Shown: positions 26,294-38,735 of the stretch, in pieces
Position numbering within the stretch: the first letter of the stretch is position 1
Layout of the letters: each line of letters starts with the position of its first letter
NCBI GenBank assembly: GCA_015143295.1
Contig: CM026571.1
Span: forward strand, 9,118,501-9,182,500
Source: Tetracentron sinense
Lineage: Eukaryota; Streptophyta; Magnoliopsida; Trochodendrales; Trochodendraceae
Reading direction: 5' to 3'
Length of the DNA: 64,000 nucleotides
Translations under genes and position numbers: made by a program
Notes under the pieces: model-generated
The model's database searches: none
Seen by the model: only the letters and a program-made list of their open reading frames with translations
What the model was told of the DNA's origin: nothing

Positions 26294-26604
26294 GGATTGG
26301 AATTATTTAATCTTATTTACCAAACATGTTTTTTTCTTTTCTTGTTTTAAAAAATAAGTGACATTTACTAAACGTGTTTCCACTTTTTAAAAATAGGAAA
26401 TAAAAATTGAAATCGGAAGTGAATCCAAGGAGCACTCTTTTCTTTTGTAGACTAACTTATTACAAGGCAAATCAGTAGGCAAACGACTCAAAGGACACAC
26501 ACACACCCGACTTATGAAGAATCAACCCACGAGCACACTCTAAAACGGGTACCAACCATAAGAGTGACTATGGAACCTTATGAGGACGAGTACACTATCA
26601 TACC

Positions 26605-27182
26605 TAAGAGTGGAGTTAGGAATTTTCCTTTGGGGGGGGGGGGGGGGGGGGGGGGGGGCAAAGTACATGTATTGGAAAAATTGTGGGATTTGGGGGCGTA
26701 GCCCCCAATTATTATTTTTTGGAGTAATGAGTCCATCGTGGTCATAAAATTCGTCAAAAGGAGGCGATGATGACAAAAAAAGTGGAAACACGTTATGTAG
26801 CCCCCAATACATAAGTTACCGCCGTGCCCTTGTGTCCCTTTTAACCCCATTTAACCCTAGTTAAACTTAATTAAATTAAACTTAAGATTAAAAAAAAAAA
26901 AAAACCCTAAGGTTGGATAGCTTAACCCTAGGGGTGAGTGAATCTTAACCATAGATGGTGAGGGTTCAAAAATGTGGCGTGGCTCTTTTTCTGGATTGGG
27001 GTTTCACAACAATTGGGATTTGGGGGGCGCACTATAAAATAATACTAAAAAATTTGAGGGGTCCACTCTACTATTAAAACTAAAAAATTATGAGCTGCCC
27101 ACTATGTTAACACTACCTAATGAAGAACTTTGAAAAACTTTGGGGGGGCATGGCCCCTCCCCGCCCCCCGGCTCCGCCCCTG
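26605..27182. mobile_element. hAT MITE with nested long-TIR MITE and poly-G tract
   Basis: An exact 8-bp duplication ATCATACC (26597-26604 and 27183-27190) flanks ends related to CAGGGGCGGAG (the left end is degenerate). It holds a run of more than 25 G at about 26632-26658, and a remnant of the long-TIR family at about 26815-26985. Same family as 13027-15132. Confidence 0.85.
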
Positions 27183-27190
27183 ATCATACC

Positions 27191-28079
27191 TGCCCGAGGT
27201 GGGACTAAAGGTTTTTTTAGTAGAGTAACTGACCACAAGGCAAGCCAGTAGGCAAAAGGCCCCTTAATAACTTACTTTTATGATTTGTTTTAGGCGTTTA
27301 GTCCGAACTCGCCTTTGAGGGTGGGCTTGGGCCTAGTCATTTTAGGCCATATGAGGACTATGGACTCACACTTGCAAGTGAGGGCCGGGCTTGGCAAGGC
27401 CGGACCCATTGGCAGCCCTATAAATGGAGAACCCATTCTAGTACATTTTTCTTTTTTATATATAAAAAAAGTGCCTTTATTGCATTGACCAAAAATTATT
27501 AGGTATAGGAGTAGCCGAAAAACTCTGCCGAGCTTTTATCCTGCATCTCCAGGATGAATGAGGGTCGGGTAAGGTTAGAGTACTGTAAAACTCCGCTAAA
27601 CCTATGACATGCTTTGAACTAGAAAATCTATTTAAATCTACATGCATTATTTGTGGGAAAAAAATGGTAAACTTGAAATGTTTAGTAAATTTGCTAGATA
27701 TTATTCAGTATCTTAGTGTTATATTGTAAACATGGTTTGACCAATTTTACTCTACACAACAGAGGGAAAAGGTTCCAATAGAGAATTCTAAATATAAGTT
27801 TTATTCAGAGACTAAAAGTTTACCACGAAGTGGATTTATAATTTGATTAAATAATAATATAATAGAAAAAACCTTGAGTCCGACAGTGCAAACTAATCAT
27901 GATATCCTTAATAAAGAGCTTAAGATAAAATTTGGGAGTAATGTTGAGATTGGCCATACCTTTTTATAAGGATCATTCAATCCTAACACTAACCAACTAA
28001 CCAGCAATTCCTAGTCAAGTATAGGTGGTCGGCTGATCGGACGGCCCAATCAATGTAGGGAAGCATCTTAATGGAAAAA
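27191..28079. other. Intergenic, no gene recognised
   Basis: AT-rich. A short block around 27205-27260 (GTGGGACTAAAGG and CAAGGCAAGCCAGTAGGCAAA) resembles 26455-26490, suggesting older repeat debris. Confidence 0.45.
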
Positions 28080-28087
28080 AATCAAGG

Positions 28088-28709
28088 CAATGTTTTAAAA
28101 CCCAGACCGGACACTAACCCGGTTAAGGGGGCAGGTTGGTCCAAACTGGTCAGACCGTTGAGTCAATCCGGGTTGACCCAATGACACTAAATAATGCCAT
28201 AAAAATATTTAATATTAATATTTTTTCCGATTAAGTGATTTGATTCGAGATATATAATTTTTTAGGTGATTCAAGAGATTAAAATAATACATAATTTAAA
28301 TAAGAGGAAGCACCTCTTGAAATCAATAGAAAACCCCGATTATGAACTAATAAAAAATGATATTATTATTCAAAATTTCAAAACTAAGTAAAAAAAAAAA
28401 ACATATACGAACCTTTCAAATCAAATAGAAAAAAGAATGGTTTGATCTCACTTCACATTGGCTTGAGTTTTAATTTTGTTTAATAATGTATTTTAAGATA
28501 AATAAGTAAAAAAATACATTTTTCCATGATTCGGACGGTTCAACAAAAACAGCCCGGGTCTACTGGGTCACACTGGTTTGGGTGGTTTTCACTGGGTCAA
28601 CCCAATTTTGGTATTCAACCTATCAAAGGATCAACCCAACCCACTAAAATTATCGGGTCCCGGGTTAACCGTTTCGACCCCCAAGTCCGGTCCGGGTTTT
28701 AAAACACTG
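28088..28709. mobile_element. hAT-like MITE with GGTCCGGGTT-type arms
   Basis: The ends CAATGTTTTAAAACCC and, inverted, CAGTGTTTTAAAACCC are flanked by 8-bp sequences AATCAAGG (28080-28087) and AATCAATG (28710-28717), 7 of 8 identical. The arms carry complementary GGTCC/CCGGGTT motifs around an AT-rich middle. Confidence 0.75.
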
Positions 28710-28762
28710 AATCAATGTGCTAGAAACTCAAACACAGTCCAACTAATAAAAGGAGCATAACT

Positions 28763-28941
28763 CACACGGGTAGCTCAGTTGGTTCGGGTCTTGGAAAAGA
28801 ATGAGAGATCTCTAAAGTCTCGAGTTCAATTCCTTTTGAGCTTACACGATGCATGTGATTTGTGGGTAATTACGTGCATATGAAGTGACTAGTCCTCCTT
28901 GTCAGGGTTGGGGACACCCTCTGTTATAAAAAAAAAAAAAA
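28763..28941 (+). mobile_element. tRNA-derived SINE
   Basis: A tRNA-like head has an A box TAGCTCAGTTGG (28771-28782) and a B box GAGTTCAATTCC (28822-28833) at tRNA-like spacing. An unrelated body ends with GGGGACACCC and a 14-A tail (28928-28941). The head does not close a full acceptor stem, so it is a SINE head, not a working tRNA gene. No clear target duplication seen. Confidence 0.75.
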
Positions 28942-30340
28942 GATAATTTGATATGAAGTGGGGTGAGTAGGTGTTTTTCAAACGTAGTTAGCTCATTTTA
29001 GCTGTAATTAATATTTTAACTAAACTTTTTCCTAAAAATTAATGTTAAAAATATGAACCTAAGGCCTAGTGAATCTTGACCGCCTTTAAAAGGAGTTAAA
29101 AAAGGGACACTTGACAAGAAAAAGGGGTGAGATGCCCCCCTACGGGGATTATTTTCCCTCCCAATGTAGGCAAAACAATTTTATGTCATATCATCAAGGG
29201 ATGGTATGGCGATAGGGGAATTTGAGTCATAAAAATCTCTTGTAAAAAGGACGGATTTGGATAGGGCTGTTAAAATTTACAAAAATATAAGAGATTAATT
29301 TTGAGTTGGAACTCTGCTTCACGGCCTTAGAGCTCCATGTTTTACATTATGACCGTGGCACGCTTGTAATTATTGAAAGAGGCCAAGGCAATTTGGCAAT
29401 ACACTACAATTACAAAATTATGATAATGGTAATGTAAAAAAAAGGAGCTCCGCTCAACGCCCTGAAGCAGAGCTCCTCATATTTAAACTGAAAAACAAAC
29501 TTGAGATTGGCCCATTGACATTTTTGGTCTCGTCTGAAGTCATTGGAGCATGCTAGTGCCAATTGAATCAATTCTTAATAGTCACTTAAATGACAACTTT
29601 TTGAGGTGGAGAATGCTAGTGCCCATTAAAAGTAGTTTGACTTTTTGACTTTTTTTTAATATAAAGAAGTTGTCTTTAAAAAAAAAAAATTGACCTGGTT
29701 ATTAATGTGGTGATGAAGGATTGACAACCCCCAAATTTCCAATTGTTTATCCTTCTTCTAATCTTGGGCAAGTGCGGGAGGGTGAAACTAGCACAAATTC
29801 TTGTTCTTTATGGAATACGTGATTCACTGTCAATAGCTTTTTTTAACTGCAAATGGTGGAAAGTTAGGGACCCGATTCGGACTACTAGTCATAAAGCACC
29901 CACCCAAAGATAGGTTTTTGAAAGGAATGTTACCCAAAGATGGGTGTTTTTTAGAGGAATGTTAACATTCACTCAGCCCTTAAGGTTAAGCAGTTCAACC
30001 TTCGTTTTTAGAAAAAAAAAAAACCTTAATTATAATTTAGTTAAATTTAATCAGAATTAAAATTAAATGAGTGTTAAAAGGGACCGGTGGTACGATGGAT
30101 AACTGCTCTTCTTAAAATGGAGGAACTTAAAAAAAAAAAACCCAGTGATTAGCACACCACGCAGTTTAATGTCATGTCCACATATCCCTTTTAACATTCT
30201 TTTAACTACGGTTAAGCTTAAGAAAATTAAAACTAATATTTTTATTTTTTTCATTTAAAAAATTAAAATATGATTGTTTAACCTTAGAAGGGAGAGAATT
30301 TTTACTACAATTAATGTGTGATAAAAAAAGGGACATGCAC
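28942..30340. other. Intergenic with three long-TIR MITE remnants
   Basis: Remnants of the TGGTTAAG family lie at about 28970-29160, 29930-30090 and 30100-30335 (CTACGGTTAAGCTTAAG and paired AAAAGGGACA blocks). An inverted pair around GGAGCTC/GAGCTCC with GCAGAGCTCC (29300-29480) suggests another short fold-back element. No gene recognised. Confidence 0.45.
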
Positions 30341-30360
30341 CAATGAGGAGGATATGGTCT

Positions 30361-31130
30361 AACAAGTTGGTGTGATATCGAGCTGAGCCAAGCCGAGCCG
30401 AGCCGAGTAGTGGTGTGTTCAAGTTTGTTCGTTTATTAAATAGGCTCGGAAATCATGTTCAAGCTTGACTCGTTTATTTAGTTTATTAAATAAGTGAGCT
30501 TGAACTTTACTAGCCAAACACGAGCTGAGCTTGAGTAGTTCAGAAACAGTTTTGTTTATTGGATATAGTTATTTATATTAGGTAAAAAATTCACTTTACT
30601 ATCATAGGCAAAGAAATCACGGTGTTAACTAAAATTTTAGTATAAGATTATAATTATATAAAATGTATTCTTGTTATATTAAATATTACTCTCCTTTGGT
30701 CCTACTCTCTTTCTTAACACCTTTTTTTTTTTTTTTATAGCTAACAACTTTTATAACATTTCTTCGATGTGGGACTCTATATTTGGTTTCATATCACACT
30801 TCTACACACCCACACCCACACAACCAAATGGCCACTAGCCCACACCCACACCCACACGGCCACACTTACACACACCCACACCTAGGGGTGTCAATGGGTC
30901 GGGCTTTGGTTTTCATTTTGGTGATTTTTGAATAGGCCCGGCCGACACATTTTCCATAGGCTTTGAAGCCCGAATTCGACCTGATTGACACCCTACCCAC
31001 ACCACACCCACAACATACTCATCTTAACGAATTAAGTTTTTGTTGAGTCGAGTAAGGGTGTGTTCAAATTCAGCTCATTTACTAAACAAGTTCAAAAATG
31101 GTGTTCCATCTGCTCTTTTATTGAGTTTTT
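30361..31130 (-). mobile_element. Inverted, interrupted copy of the 37482-38046 MITE
   Basis: 30368-30690 matches the reverse complement of the right two-thirds of 37482-38046 (AACGAACAAGCTTGA, TAACACCGTG and ATAAATAGCTATATCC equivalents). 31040-31110 matches the reverse complement of its left part (GTGTGTTCAA followed by CTCATTTA). About 320 bp of other DNA, including a CCCACA-rich tract and a small MITE, splits it. Confidence 0.7.
30883..30995. mobile_element. 113-bp TAGGG MITE nested in older MITE
   Basis: The left end TAGGGGTGTCAAT and the inverted right end (ATTGACACCCTA, one base shorter) are flanked by CCCACACC on both sides (30875-30882 and 30996-31003). Because the flank is itself CCCACA-rich, the target duplication is suggestive only. 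Confidence 0.65.
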
Positions 31131-31140
31131 AACCTACTAA

Positions 31141-31532
31141 GAGCATTCCTAGCAGCCTCACCAAAATAGGTTTTTAGCTATTTTGGTGAGCCAATAGGCT
31201 AAAAAGTATAAAATTCCCTCTCCAGCAGCCTCACCAATTTACAAATTTTAGTTTGGTGAGTGTACAGGACTCACCAATGTTGATGAGTCACTGTATACTC
31301 ACCAAACCAAAAAATCTCTTTTTCCCTCCTTGTTTGTGGGCCCACACAAATAAAATAAATTTTTTTTTTTTTTTTTTTTGTGTGGATGTGACACAAATAA
31401 TAAAATAACGATAATTTTAACTATTTTGATGAGGCTGCTGGGGTGTTTTAAAAAGTGGCTCACCAAACTCACTTTTTGTGAGTTTTTGGCTATTTTGGTG
31501 AGGCAAATTTGATGAGGCTGGTAGGAGTGCTC
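31141..31532. mobile_element. PIF/Harbinger-like MITE
   Basis: The ends GAGCATTCCTAGCAGCCTCA and, inverted, GAGCACTCCTACCAGCCTCA are flanked by TAA (31138-31140 and 31533-31535). Multiple internal TTTTGGTGAG blocks occur in both orientations. Non-coding; the minus-strand frames here are spurious. Confidence 0.85.
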
Positions 31533-31535
31533 TAA

Positions 31536-32209
31536 CGAGGCAGTGGCAACCAAGAAAAAGAAAACAAAAAAAAGGGAAAATAAAACGTGTCCGGCTCATT
31601 CGGCGGGATGCAGTGGGGATAGTTTCGTACTGTCTGGACATAGGTGGACCCAGCATATGAGAGAGACTTAGTTGGGACCACTTTAGCAAGTGGGTCGTGG
31701 TCACCCAGACGTGTCCTACAAGGTGACGGCCCCACAAAATGGAGGGCCCACTTTTCACGACAATGAGGTCCACCATAAACTGGTGGATACGACTCAGGCA
31801 CGTCCCACACAGCAGTTTGTTGACCCACCACCACAACCGCATGTGGGGTCCATTAATTGCATCTAGCCCAGGCTTTTAAGTTTTTTTTTTTTTTTTAATG
31901 GTGTGTACATGAGGTGTAGTGGGGTCCACCCAAAATTTTTTTTTGGTCTTGGACTAGCCTGACGAAACCCGTCTGCCTGCTCATAGAGTCCATTTAACTG
32001 CCTTTGAATCCTAGTCAAGGAGATTAACTCCTAAGGGTTAATTTTTTTTACTTGATGGTTGAGCTCTAAAGGTTAATGAATCTTAACCACAATTAAGGGA
32101 TATTAAAAGAGACATGTGTTGAAACATGGGACAGGAGCAGACGGTTTTGGTCTGATAAAGCCAGACCAAATCCAGTCCGATAAATAGGTGGTGGCCGAGA
32201 TCAGATTTG
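31536..32209. other. Intergenic with a long-TIR MITE remnant
   Basis: A remnant lies at about 31980-32120 (paired AACCCT/AGGGTT-like segments and AACCACAATTAAGG). The minus-strand open frame 31417-31842 spans transposon and unique DNA and is not supported as a gene. Confidence 0.45.
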
Positions 32210-32217
32210 GTTTGGCC

Positions 32218-32687
32218 TAGGGCTGTCAACGAGTCGAATTCGGATCGGATCTGCCTAGATCCGAATCCGACAAATCCGAAACTGATCCGAGATCCGTCAG
32301 ATCATGAAGTAATCGATCCGATTACATTTTATCCGATCCAATCCGATCCGAATAAGGTTAAATTTTTTTTCAAAAAAAAATCTATTTTAATAATATAAAA
32401 TCTAATAATACCTTAATTAACGCTAATTAATGTTAATTTTTTTAAAATTAATATTTTATACATAGAAAATCTAAGTAATATATTTAAAATGATTTAAAAA
32501 AATTATTATAATCGGATCAGATTTTAATCGGATCGGATCACCCTATATCTAGATCCGATCCGATTATAATCGGATTCCACCAATCCGATCCGAATCCAAT
32601 CCGACGGATCACATATAGGGTCCAATTGTCCAAAGTCCGGCTAATCGGATCGGATCCGGATCATGATCCGATCTATTGACAGCCCTA
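32218..32687. mobile_element. hAT-like MITE, TAGGG termini, GATCCGA-rich arms
   Basis: Perfect TAGGGCTGTCAA terminal inverted repeats are flanked by an exact 8-bp duplication GTTTGGCC (32210-32217 and 32688-32695). The arms are dense arrays of GATCCGA/TCGGATC motifs, largely self-complementary, around an AT-rich centre. Confidence 0.9.
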
Positions 32688-32997
32688 GTTTGGCCGTCAG
32701 ACTAACTCCATCTACCCACTCACACAACCAATTAATTACCCTTTAAGCCTAGTTTAGTTTTTGTAACTCTTGCTGTCTAACTTTTTTAATTATTTGTGTT
32801 TTAAACCAATATTACATGGTGGAACCTAAAGGTTAGTGGATCTTAACTAAAATTAAGGAATGTTACAAGAGACGCGTGTCAACCTATGGATGAGGGCAAG
32901 ATGATTTTGGTCTGGCCAAATCCTATTCCTGGCACGTGGACACAGTCAAATTAACAAACACGTGTCGGCCCCAACTATCCTTTCGTAACTAATAAGC

Positions 32998-33141
32998 GAG
33001 TTGGGAAAGGCAACGCTCGCTGTTGCCATGTGTCTGTCTTAGAAAATGTGAGGCCCACTCACTGGCAATGTTAGAACCACCATTTGTTAAACATGGGGCC
33101 CATTTCTAAGACGAGACGAGTGTTGTTGCCCATCGGAACTC
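32998..33141. mobile_element. Mutator-like MITE, 144 bp
   Basis: GAGTT-initiated inverted ends pair through GGCAAC, GTCTTAGAAA and GGGCCCA/AGGCCCAC blocks. The flanks CTAATAAGC (32989-32997) and TTAATAAGC (33142-33150) match at 8 of 9 positions, the TSD length of Mutator-like elements. Confidence 0.75.
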
Positions 33142-33150
33142 TTAATAAGC

Positions 33151-35677
33151 TGGAGTGGGGATTACCCATAAGAAACTGGTCACGAGCATTTTATTATTTG
33201 AGGAGTGCAAGCGACTGAAGCTAGCATTTCTTGTGTGCATGTTAGCATGATTATACACCGCCCATTGGAAGTTTGGAACAGTGATAGATTGACAATCATC
33301 TTGATTGAATCTCAAAAGTTTGTATGGTAATTGAAAAATCCATCATCATTTGACTAAACTAAAATGTTTAGATACCTAAATTCCATCCAATGAACATATA
33401 GTAACACTACTAAACAGGTTGCAGCCAAATCCTATTTACCATACTATAAAAACAAAAAAAAATGTTTGCTGTGGCAAAAAAGACTTTTATTGAAATGGTG
33501 TAAAATTTAATAAGATAAGTTTGAAAATTAAGCTTCAACTAGCCTAAGCTGATCTAGACTTGAATAAAGTTCGAAATCGAATGGGGCTTGAGCTCAATTA
33601 AATTTGTTTCCTAAACATTAAAGCTCCAATCAATCTCAAGCCAATGAGCATGTTTAAAACAAGCTCAAATTTAGCCTTGGCTCGTATACACTCATAGCAA
33701 TGGAAAGATGGCGCTTTAAAGGGGCTCGAATCTAGTGAGAGACTTAAAAGTCAATCTGCATGTTTAGGCAGAAAAAACAGAGGGTCCCAGCCAGCATCAA
33801 AGAACTTCTCTTTCTTTTTGGAAAAGCAAGAGAGAGAACCCTGACATGTCTGCAGCAAAGATGACTTTTCTAAGGCATCTTTGTGAATTTATAGCCGTCC
33901 AAATACCACAAAAAGTTCAGATCTAAGCAAAATGTAAAAAAGAAAAGAAGAGAGAAAAGCTGAAAAGGTTATATGCGGTGAGGATTCCTTTGCTTTAAGA
34001 GCACGGTAGTCCTTGGGCACACTCTAGAATCCTAACTCTTATCATCAATCTACGAAGGGAAATCGAAAACGGACCCTTTTACCATCCATCAACCACTGTG
34101 ATTAACCCCTTAGGATTAAGCAATCTAACTATAATTTTTAGAAAAAATAAAATTATTAATTTTTATTTAGTTAAGCTTAACCATAATTAAATAAGAGTTA
34201 AAGGGACACCGGACATTTGGGTCAGGTTAGAAGTGGAGTCCGCTTCTCACGCAATCTAACGCACAGCTGATCAATGAGATGAGCCACCAATGAGCCGGAC
34301 AAAGTCAAAGGGGGGGGTGTTTGGAAACATTACAATAAGTTAATAAATATATATATTTTTGTAAATAAGTATTTCTTTTTTAAAGGTAGCTTTAAAGTTA
34401 CTTATTCATAAGTAATATTTTTTTTGTTTTAATTACTTTTATTTATTACTAATTTTTTTACTATGAATGTGTTGGTGGACGAGAAAGTAGGTGAAATAAA
34501 ATAAATGAAATGAAAACAAGAGAAACTTAAAATTTATTTTGAAATAACCATAAAAAGATAGAAGAAGTTTTTGAGAGAAATTTTGTCACAATTGACAAAG
34601 CGCAAAAAATTGAAAGTGTATTTCTTGCAAATCAAAAGAAAAGGACAAGTATAAGAAAACTTATTTTTCTTTTATTTTCCCTTACTTTCTCGACAAATGA
34701 ACACACTCTGTATAAACTTATTTATAAATAAGTACTTTTTTTGATTAAAAAATAAGTGTTTAATAATTATTTTCAAATACCCCTTAAATCCTCTAACCTC
34801 AATTGTAAATCCCCCAAGGAAAATCGAGATCGAATTAAAGCAAATTGCAATTGAAGTTGAGGGAGAGTTCAATCGCACCCACAAGCTAACACTTGTCCAT
34901 TTTAACCCATATTAACTGTTGTCAAGATTCATTAATCTTTGAGGTTCCACAATATAACTTTGGTTTTTTTGAAAAAAATATTAATCCCAAAGATTAAAAA
35001 TTCTTAATCAAAGTTAAATATTTTTTTTTAGTAAAATTAGTATCCGAATATGCTTTGCCGGATATCTATTCGGATAATTATTCGAATAAATAGATTCAGA
35101 TACGAGTCAGACACAGATAATATCTGTATCCATTTACACCCCTACTAATAATCAAGCCATAAGAAATATGGTTCTACAATTTCATGGATTCATTTAGGAT
35201 TCTAAACAAAATAAATGACACAAAATAAAATCAAATAATATGAGGAAAGAAAAATTATCAATTTAAATTTGATTGAGGTATGACCGAAGTCACTTGGCAA
35301 TCAATTTTCTTTCTTCATTTGGGATGATATCCACTCATTGTAAAAGGCTATGCTAGAACTCGACCTCCATGATACAATGACTATTATCTCCCTCTTTTGT
35401 GCGTAGTTATAAGTCGCGGGACTTGAACCATTTAATAGTATAACTTGAGAAAATAATAAATGAGTATAGAAAAAATAACGACAAATAGAACAAAAATAAC
35501 AGAGATTAACACATGGATTTATGTAGTTCGATAAGTTAGATATGTCCACGGCGTAGAGAGAGGTCCTTTCACTATTTTCCCATATAAGAAAAGGTCACAA
35601 TTCTCTTTGCCCTCATTTTTTTTTTGCATATTTAAGAAACCTAACCATAACGCGTTTATATACCCTATACCTATGAG
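33151..35677. other. Intergenic with long-TIR MITE remnants
   Basis: Remnants lie at about 34080-34215 and at about 34868-35025. The second starts GTTCAATCGCACCCACAAG like the 13137 element and then runs at about 35037 into what looks like the end of a TAGGGGTG-type MITE (ATTTACACCCCTA at about 35130). No gene recognised. Confidence 0.45.
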
Positions 35678-36145
35678 ATGAGCCAGAAATTTTTCCTTGG
35701 GGCGAAGTAGATGTATCAAAAAAATTAATGAGTTTTTGTGGAAAATAATCAAGCATGCAAGAAATATTATGGGGCCTAGGGCTATGACCCGAGAATTTTG
35801 TATTTGGGTAGTAAGTCCATCGGTCTCATGAAATTTGTTAATGTTGCATTTCAATAAATGTGTAGTACACACCCTCCCTTGGGAGAGTCGTTATACAGTT
35901 AATACTAACTAGAATTTATATTTTTTATATTATATGTATAAGATTTTTTATATTGTACATAAATAAATTACAAAAATGTGAGAGATTTTTTAAACTTGCC
36001 CCATAATCAATAATTATATCCTAATTTAGCGGGGCCACTATATACAAAATTATATATTATTGCACCTGTATAATATAAAAAAAATTCAAAATTTCAAATT
36101 TTTATAAAAAAAATTAAATGGCCCCTCTCCCGCTCTGCCCTGTTC
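35678..36145. mobile_element. Degenerate hAT remnant (GGGGCGGAGC family)
   Basis: The left part GAGCCAGAAATTTTTCCTTGG and the right part GGCCCCTCTCCCGCTCTGCCC correspond to the two ends of the 13027 and 26605 elements. The outer bases and target duplication are not recognisable. Confidence 0.5.
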
Positions 36146-36488
36146 TACAACGTAAAATATGAATTGAGGACCAACCAAAATACAAGGCAATTTCATAAAT
36201 ATAGCCAATAGACGGAGAACGAGCCTTTGAAATGGGTACTTAAAACTTTTTACATATAAAGGAAGGATATTTTTATATAGGCAAATATATAGGCATTATC
36301 ACACCCTTTCACAAACTTTCTTCCACACCATGAGCTGAGTTTTAAATAATGGGATCCATTAGGAAGTTCTTGTGGGTCTCATTCATCAAATCCCCACATC
36401 TTTTGAGAATGGATGAGGATAAAATTTTGATTAGGGTTACAGTTCTAGCAGTTTTGCTTTCAAGTCTTGCAAGTCTATTGCCACCGAA
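36146..36488. other. Intergenic, no gene recognised
   Basis: Open frames on both strands here run into the SINE and have no recognisable protein content. Confidence 0.45.
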
Positions 36489-36681
36489 GGGATGGACCAA
36501 TGGTTCTTGGGTCGTCTCGCCATGCGGGAGGTCTTGGGTTCCATTCCTCACTCCTCCTTTGGTGGTAGCTCCTGCACGGTTTTTCGGACTTATCCGGTGT
36601 GGTGGGTTGCGGGCGCTTGTCACACTCCGGGGATTAGTCCTGACCCGAAGGGTTGGGAACCCCGAGTCTCCAAAACAAAAA
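36489..36681 (+). mobile_element. tRNA-derived SINE, same family as 1290-1590
   Basis: An A-box-like TGGACCAATGGTT (36493) and a B-box-like GGGTTCCATTCC (36536-36547) are spaced as in a tRNA. The body has GGGGATTAGTCCTGACCCG and ends in CTCCAAAACAAAAAG. Overlapping open frames on both strands are incidental. Confidence 0.65.
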
Positions 36682-36689
36682 GTCTTGCA

Positions 36690-37473
36690 GCCTATTGCTT
36701 ATTCTATCCCCATGTCATATGCTTTGGTCTAGATTGTGTACAACTTGGTGGGCCCATTGATATTGAGACCCTCTATAAATTGCTACCCCAATGGAATGAC
36801 CGGTCCATGAGATCCTTCCATGGAATGACATCATGGGGTCATTTCCCCATTCTTTTTCATCAATTTTTTTTCGTTATTTGTGTTTTTTCTTGCAGCAATT
36901 CATAGTTGGGCCCTGCCACCCATAGTATGGCCACATCATTGATGGGCCCATCCAGAGAACTACTACATAAGGTTCCTTATTTTAATGGCCACCTTATGGA
37001 TGGGCCTATCCATGAATATCCATATTACAATTGCCACCTCAAGGAAAAAAAACCCTATCCTAATTGGATGATATTAAAAAGTTTAGTCAATTGATTTCAT
37101 TTTTAGGCCCTTTCCCATATCTTCTTATATGGTTGGAGCTTAATAGAAATTTTAGAAAAAGAATTTTGTATTAACTATCTACATTCCCTACTAACTAGAC
37201 TATCAGATTGGTGGGCCATGGGTCTCTAATGATTTTGATGGAGCAATCCTAACCATCCAATTAAAGGACCTCTTTTATAAGGGGTGCTTGTAATTCAATT
37301 AACTTTCAAAAAAAAAAAAACATGTGAATGATGGTAATGTACAAATGGAGAACCAGAGTGTAAAAAGGAAAAAATAATGTCATATTAAAGAATTGTTTAT
37401 TTAGCAAGGATTGTCCCTCTCAAGCTGCAAGAGACCGATGAGAAAATATTCTTTCATAGCGGCAAGCAAGAGA
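36690..37473. other. Intergenic, no gene recognised
   Basis: Repeated GATGGGCC and CATGGA words occur around 36900-37020, but no element boundaries are evident. Confidence 0.4.
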
Positions 37474-37481
37474 CCACAAAC

Positions 37482-38046
37482 TAGGGGTGGTTATTGAACA
37501 AAATGTTCTACTCAGGTTTGGATCATTAAAAGCTCGAGTATCATTCGTTAAACAAGCCGAGCTTGAATACCATTTTCAAACTTGTTTAATAAATGAGCCG
37601 AGCTTGAACACACTCCTACTCGACTCGATAAAAGCTCGCTTCGATTGTATATACATATTAACCTATTAAAATATTTAGAAAATATTTATTTCATTTGAAT
37701 ATTAAAATTAAGTATATGTATTATATACTAGTAAAGATTAATAGTATATAATGTATTGTATGTGATAAAAATAAATTTTATAAATTATAATCTTATACTA
37801 AAATTTTAGTTAACACCGTGGTCTATTTGCCTAAGATAATAAGTGAATTTTTTTATCTAATATAAATAGCTATATCCAATAAAACAAGCTGCTCATGAAC
37901 TACTCAAGCTCTGCTCGAGTTCGGCTAGCATAGCTCGAGCTCGTTTATTTAATATATGAGTCAAGCTTGAACATGATTTTCGAGCTTGTTTAATAAACGA
38001 ACAAGCTTGACACACCACTATTTGGCTCGGCTCGATATCACCCCTA
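37482..38046. mobile_element. hAT-like MITE, TAGGGGTG termini, GCTCGAGC-rich arms
   Basis: TAGGGGTG ends are inverted at both sides with an exact 8-bp duplication CCACAAAC (37474-37481 and 38047-38054). The arms contain GAGCTTG/CAAGCT and GCTCGG motifs in both orientations. The centre includes TAACACCGTGG. An interrupted inverse relative is at 30361-31130. Confidence 0.9.
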
Positions 38047-38735
38047 CCACAAACCCTATTAAACGATAAAATGGATCAAATCTAAATCATGAGGTGGTCC
38101 CCACAGTTCTCCAATTTTAATTAGTTATGGGCGATAATCAAATTCAACAAGTGGGTACCCTCATTCTTTAAGGATGTGTTGGTTTGATGAGAAAGTAAAA
38201 TAAATGTGTGTTTTCTTGTACTTTTCTCGTGTTTGGTGTGCAATAAACATACTTTTTATTTTCTTACACTTTTTCAATAGTTAAAAACTTTCTCCCAAAA
38301 ACTTCCTTTATCTTTTGATGTTTTGAGAGAAAATTTTTTTTTCTTTTCTTTCACCTTTCTCGTCAAACGAACGCACCTTAAAAGGGGAAGAAGGGGGGAG
38401 GGGGGATGACGGTGGAGACCCAGGATTTTCTTGTAAAGGGTAGCAATGGGGTGTATGAGTTCGGATTTATTTGTTTTAAGGGCTAAGTTCGTGGGCCATC
38501 TCATGTCTAATTGTGATTTGTATCCATTTATAAATAATACACACACATATACATATATATAAGGGGGGGGGGGGGGGGGGTTGGGGGGCCTTAACTTAAA
38601 AACAAATTTGTAGTATTTGAGGAAATATATATATATATATATATATATGTGGCTCTGCCCCTACCTCTGGGCGCCTCATAAACTGCCCCTGCCTCTGGTG
38701 CCTCATAAACAAACACCATTACATAGTATAATAAG
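38047..38735. other. Intergenic with simple repeats
   Basis: Contains a poly-G run (about 38563-38580) and an AT dinucleotide run (about 38627-38648). No gene recognised; the minus-strand frame 38591-39019 reads through the AT repeat and is spurious. Confidence 0.5.

Noticed and set aside
28763..28833. Possible tRNA gene
   Set aside because: A and B boxes are present, but the acceptor stem and anticodon arm do not close properly and the sequence continues into a poly-A-tailed body, so it is a SINE head.
31417..31842. 141-codon open frame on the minus strand
   Set aside because: It crosses the edge of the MITE at 31141-31532 into unique DNA, shows no domain, and has no splice partner; treated as chance.
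36342..36905. Open frames up to 137 codons on both strands
   Set aside because: They overlap the SINE at 36489-36681; content derives from the repeat.
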